Shown here: positions 24,156 to 25,359 of the stretch, piece after piece
Layout of the letters: the number at the start of each line of letters is the position of its first letter
How positions within the stretch are numbered: position 1 is the first letter of the stretch
Assembly (NCBI GenBank): GCA_013202635.1
Contig: JABMRO010000264.1
Coordinates: 1 to 25,359 of the forward strand
From: Planctomycetota bacterium
GTDB lineage: Bacteria > Planctomycetota > Phycisphaerae > Sedimentisphaerales > Anaerobacaceae
Direction of reading: 5' to 3'
DNA: 25,359 nucleotides
Program-made: the position numbers and the translations under genes
The notes under the pieces: generated by a model
Databases searched by the model: none
The model's input: the letters and a program-made list of their open reading frames with translations, nothing else
Told to the model about the DNA's origin: nothing

Positions 24156-24995
24156 TTAGTATTCTTTAAAGTTTCTCATCCATACCGGCCAGTCCGAGGC
24201 AGTGGTTCCGTCGGCTGTGGTCCAGAGTCCCTGAGTATCGAAGTTGCGGTGCCAATTAAGTGTCCATAGCTCCTTTAGACCGACCTTCCTCACATTAAGG
24301 TCCAGGAAGACGGTATTTATATAGCCATTGTGCCTGTTGATGCATACTAAGTGCATTTCGTTTGTAACAATGCCATCAACATCAGGCGGGCCTTCAGTAT
24401 GATTAGGATAGGTATCCCAGACTACACAATCAAAAAACAACGGTATGTTGCTCGCCTTTTTTTGCTCTCGAGTTCTCCAAAAGTTGTCCTCAGGTCGATC
24501 ACCGAGCCATTCATCAATGCCATAGCTGCCGTAATCTTCACCCGGCTTGCTCTCAAAGTCCGTCCAGCCTCCTCCTTCATGTGTCCATCGCCAGGCTCCG
24601 AAGGGGACCCTTCCTCCATCCGTATAAGGTTTTGTTGCCGACGGGCACAAGGTCAATGCCCCCCGCTCCTTGTAATATGGTCGCATTTTATCGGGCCAAT
24701 CTCCGGAGGCATCGGCACCAGTCGGAAACTTTCCATCGGAGTCCTCGAGATACATATGCCAGCAGTAGGACCATTGTTTGATGTTGGACATGCAGGCAAC
24801 CGCCTGTGCCTGTTTCCTGACCCGCTGCAGCGAGGGCATCAATATCGCCATCAATAATGCGATAATGGCAATCACGACCAAAAGCTCTATTAACGTAAAG
24901 CCCGTTAGTCCTAAGGACTCCTTTCGGAGAAACCTTCCCCTTTCCCGATTGTGAATTCCAATTTCTAACGGGATAAAGGCGTTCCGTTTACGCAT
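24156..24995 (-). CDS. Prepilin-type exported protein with extended leader (first of the cluster)
   Basis: This 279-residue protein is encoded first in the minus-strand cluster. The ATG at 24995 has an ideal AAGGAGG six to seven bases upstream; an in-frame codon at 25013 lies before that site and is rejected. The leader is 32 residues, with the 74-bp element supplying residues about 8-32, then the GFTLIELLVVIAIIALL prepilin motif and helix (Gly32, Glu37). The exported domain has FLDLNVRKVGLKELWTLNWH and ends SDWPVWMRNFKEY, matching the 22492-23334 protein. Both probably bind or build surface structures, with type II secretion/type IV pilus-type prepilin peptidase needed for maturation. Function unknown. 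Confidence 0.9.
   Translation of the reverse strand: MRKRNAFIPLEIGIHNRERGRFLRKESLGLTGFTLIELLVVIAIIALLMAILMPSLQRVRKQAQAVACMSNIKQWSYCWHMYLEDSDGKFPTGADASGDWPDKMRPYYKERGALTLCPSATKPYTDGGRVPFGAWRWTHEGGGWTDFESKPGEDYGSYGIDEWLGDRPEDNFWRTREQKKASNIPLFFDCVVWDTYPNHTEGPPDVDGIVTNEMHLVCINRHNGYINTVFLDLNVRKVGLKELWTLNWHRNFDTQGLWTTADGTTASDWPVWMRNFKEY
24900..24973. mobile_element. 74-bp palindromic element inserted in frame in a prepilin leader (copy 2)
   Basis: The ends are GCCCGTTAG (24900-24908) and CTAACGGGA (24965-24973), an 8-bp perfect inverted repeat plus a mismatched outermost base, flanked by TAAA at 24896-24899 and 24974-24977. It is identical to copy 1 at 70 of 74 positions. Confidence 0.65.
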
Positions 24996-25102
24996 AAAGA
25001 TCCTCCTTCTCATTCAAATAAGGTTTTTTCAAACCTGCACTCTGTTTAAATTCGTATCTACTTCACCGATGAGTTGACCTTGAATAATTATAACATAAAG
25101 AG

Positions 25103-25130
25103 TTGCAAAACAACTTAAAAAACGTATAAT
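25103..25130 (+). promoter_or_regulatory. Promoter for the GroES-like gene
   Basis: TTGCAA (25103-25108), a 16-bp spacer and a perfect TATAAT (25125-25130). A short AGTTG/CAACT hairpin overlaps the -35. No CIRCE element (TTAGCACTC/GAGTGCTAA) is present. The divergent prepilin cluster is read leftward from the same gap. Confidence 0.5.
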
Positions 25131-25176
25131 TATTATAGTATTTAAAAAAACAGATTTTTACAGAGAACCGGGCAAA

Positions 25177-25359
25177 ATGGATAAAAAGAAACAAATCGAA
25201 ACAAAGCCGCTTGAAATAGTCGAGCCGATAGGCAAACGTGTTTTGATTCGCAAAGACGAGGACAAAATTCAAACCAAAGGCGGTATCCAACTGCCCGACA
25301 ACTTAGAAATCCCCACGATAACGGTCCGAATCTTAACTATTTCCGCTGAGGTCGAAAAC
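25177..25359 (+). CDS. GroES-like co-chaperonin (cut off at the right edge)
   Basis: The first 61 codons of a Cpn10-family protein are visible. VEPIGKRVLIRKDEDKIQTK is the GroES N-terminal strand and the start of the mobile loop region, followed by GGIQLPDN and IPTITVRILTISAEVEN. Canonical GroES starts directly with 'L-x-P-L-x-D-R-V-L-V', so the extra 12 charged residues before it (MDKKKQIETKPL) and the KTEEKTxGGI loop replaced by EDKIQTKGGI suggest a planctomycete-type variant rather than the main GroES. The ribosome site is weak. The 3' end lies outside the window, so it is unknown whether groEL follows. Confidence 0.85.
   Translation, partial: MDKKKQIETKPLEIVEPIGKRVLIRKDEDKIQTKGGIQLPDNLEIPTITVRILTISAEVEN

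Noticed and set aside
25080..25176. CIRCE/HrcA operator before the GroES-like gene
   Set aside because: No TTAGCACTC/GAGTGCTAA pair is present.

Overview
The window looks like a chromosomal piece of a Planctomycetota bacterium, most likely class Phycisphaerae (Sedimentisphaerales-like). This is inferred from gene content, with no database search: two Tat-exported Gfo/Idh/MocA oxidoreductases, a Tat-exported sulfatase, a cluster of three prepilin-like 'GFTLIELL' proteins ending in short DG or WP-type tails, and a low-complexity in-frame repeat of the 'QTQ/NPKQTQ' type. Coding density is moderate, and promoters close to the sigma-70 consensus can be read in several gaps.

Layout. 1-253 is a direct-repeat region. 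419-1777 is a Tat Gfo/Idh/MocA enzyme. 1946-2301 is the tmRNA gene ssrA with its own promoter, followed at once by a frameshifted GIY-YIG endonuclease remnant. A spore-photoproduct-lyase-like radical SAM gene lies convergent to that remnant on the minus strand, read from a perfect consensus promoter. Next come a 70-residue basic SANT/Myb-like protein and a second Tat Gfo/Idh/MocA enzyme. 6190-7401 is a 1.2 kb AT-rich gap holding one perfect and one near-perfect parS site just upstream of parB, with no parA in view; this marks a chromosome-segregation locus. 8524-12300 holds an 859-residue secreted multidomain protein, an SDR oxidoreductase with an in-frame amber codon near its start, and dtd. 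12414-15752 is an arginine cluster (argB, argD, argF and a small unknown ORF) with a long hairpin between argB and argD. A two-hairpin REP-like repeat precedes an RdgB/HAM1 pyrophosphatase. Then follow a sulfatase, topA and a tandem glycosyltransferase.

The right end is a minus-strand run of three prepilin-like genes, divergent from a GroES-like gene cut off by the window edge. The most unusual signal is here: two of the three prepilin genes carry an almost identical 74-bp segment with 9-bp inverted termini, flanked by a TAAA direct repeat. It is inserted in frame exactly at the prepilin cleavage site, and the middle gene shows the matching 'empty' site. This resembles a palindromic element that tolerates or exploits insertion inside coding sequence and turns a short prepilin leader into a long leader with two candidate cleavage sites.

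Functionally the window mixes housekeeping (ribosome rescue, segregation, topology, arginine synthesis, nucleotide-pool cleaning, D-aminoacyl-tRNA editing, chaperonin) with exported carbohydrate or sulfated-glycan functions typical of a planctomycete polysaccharide degrader.
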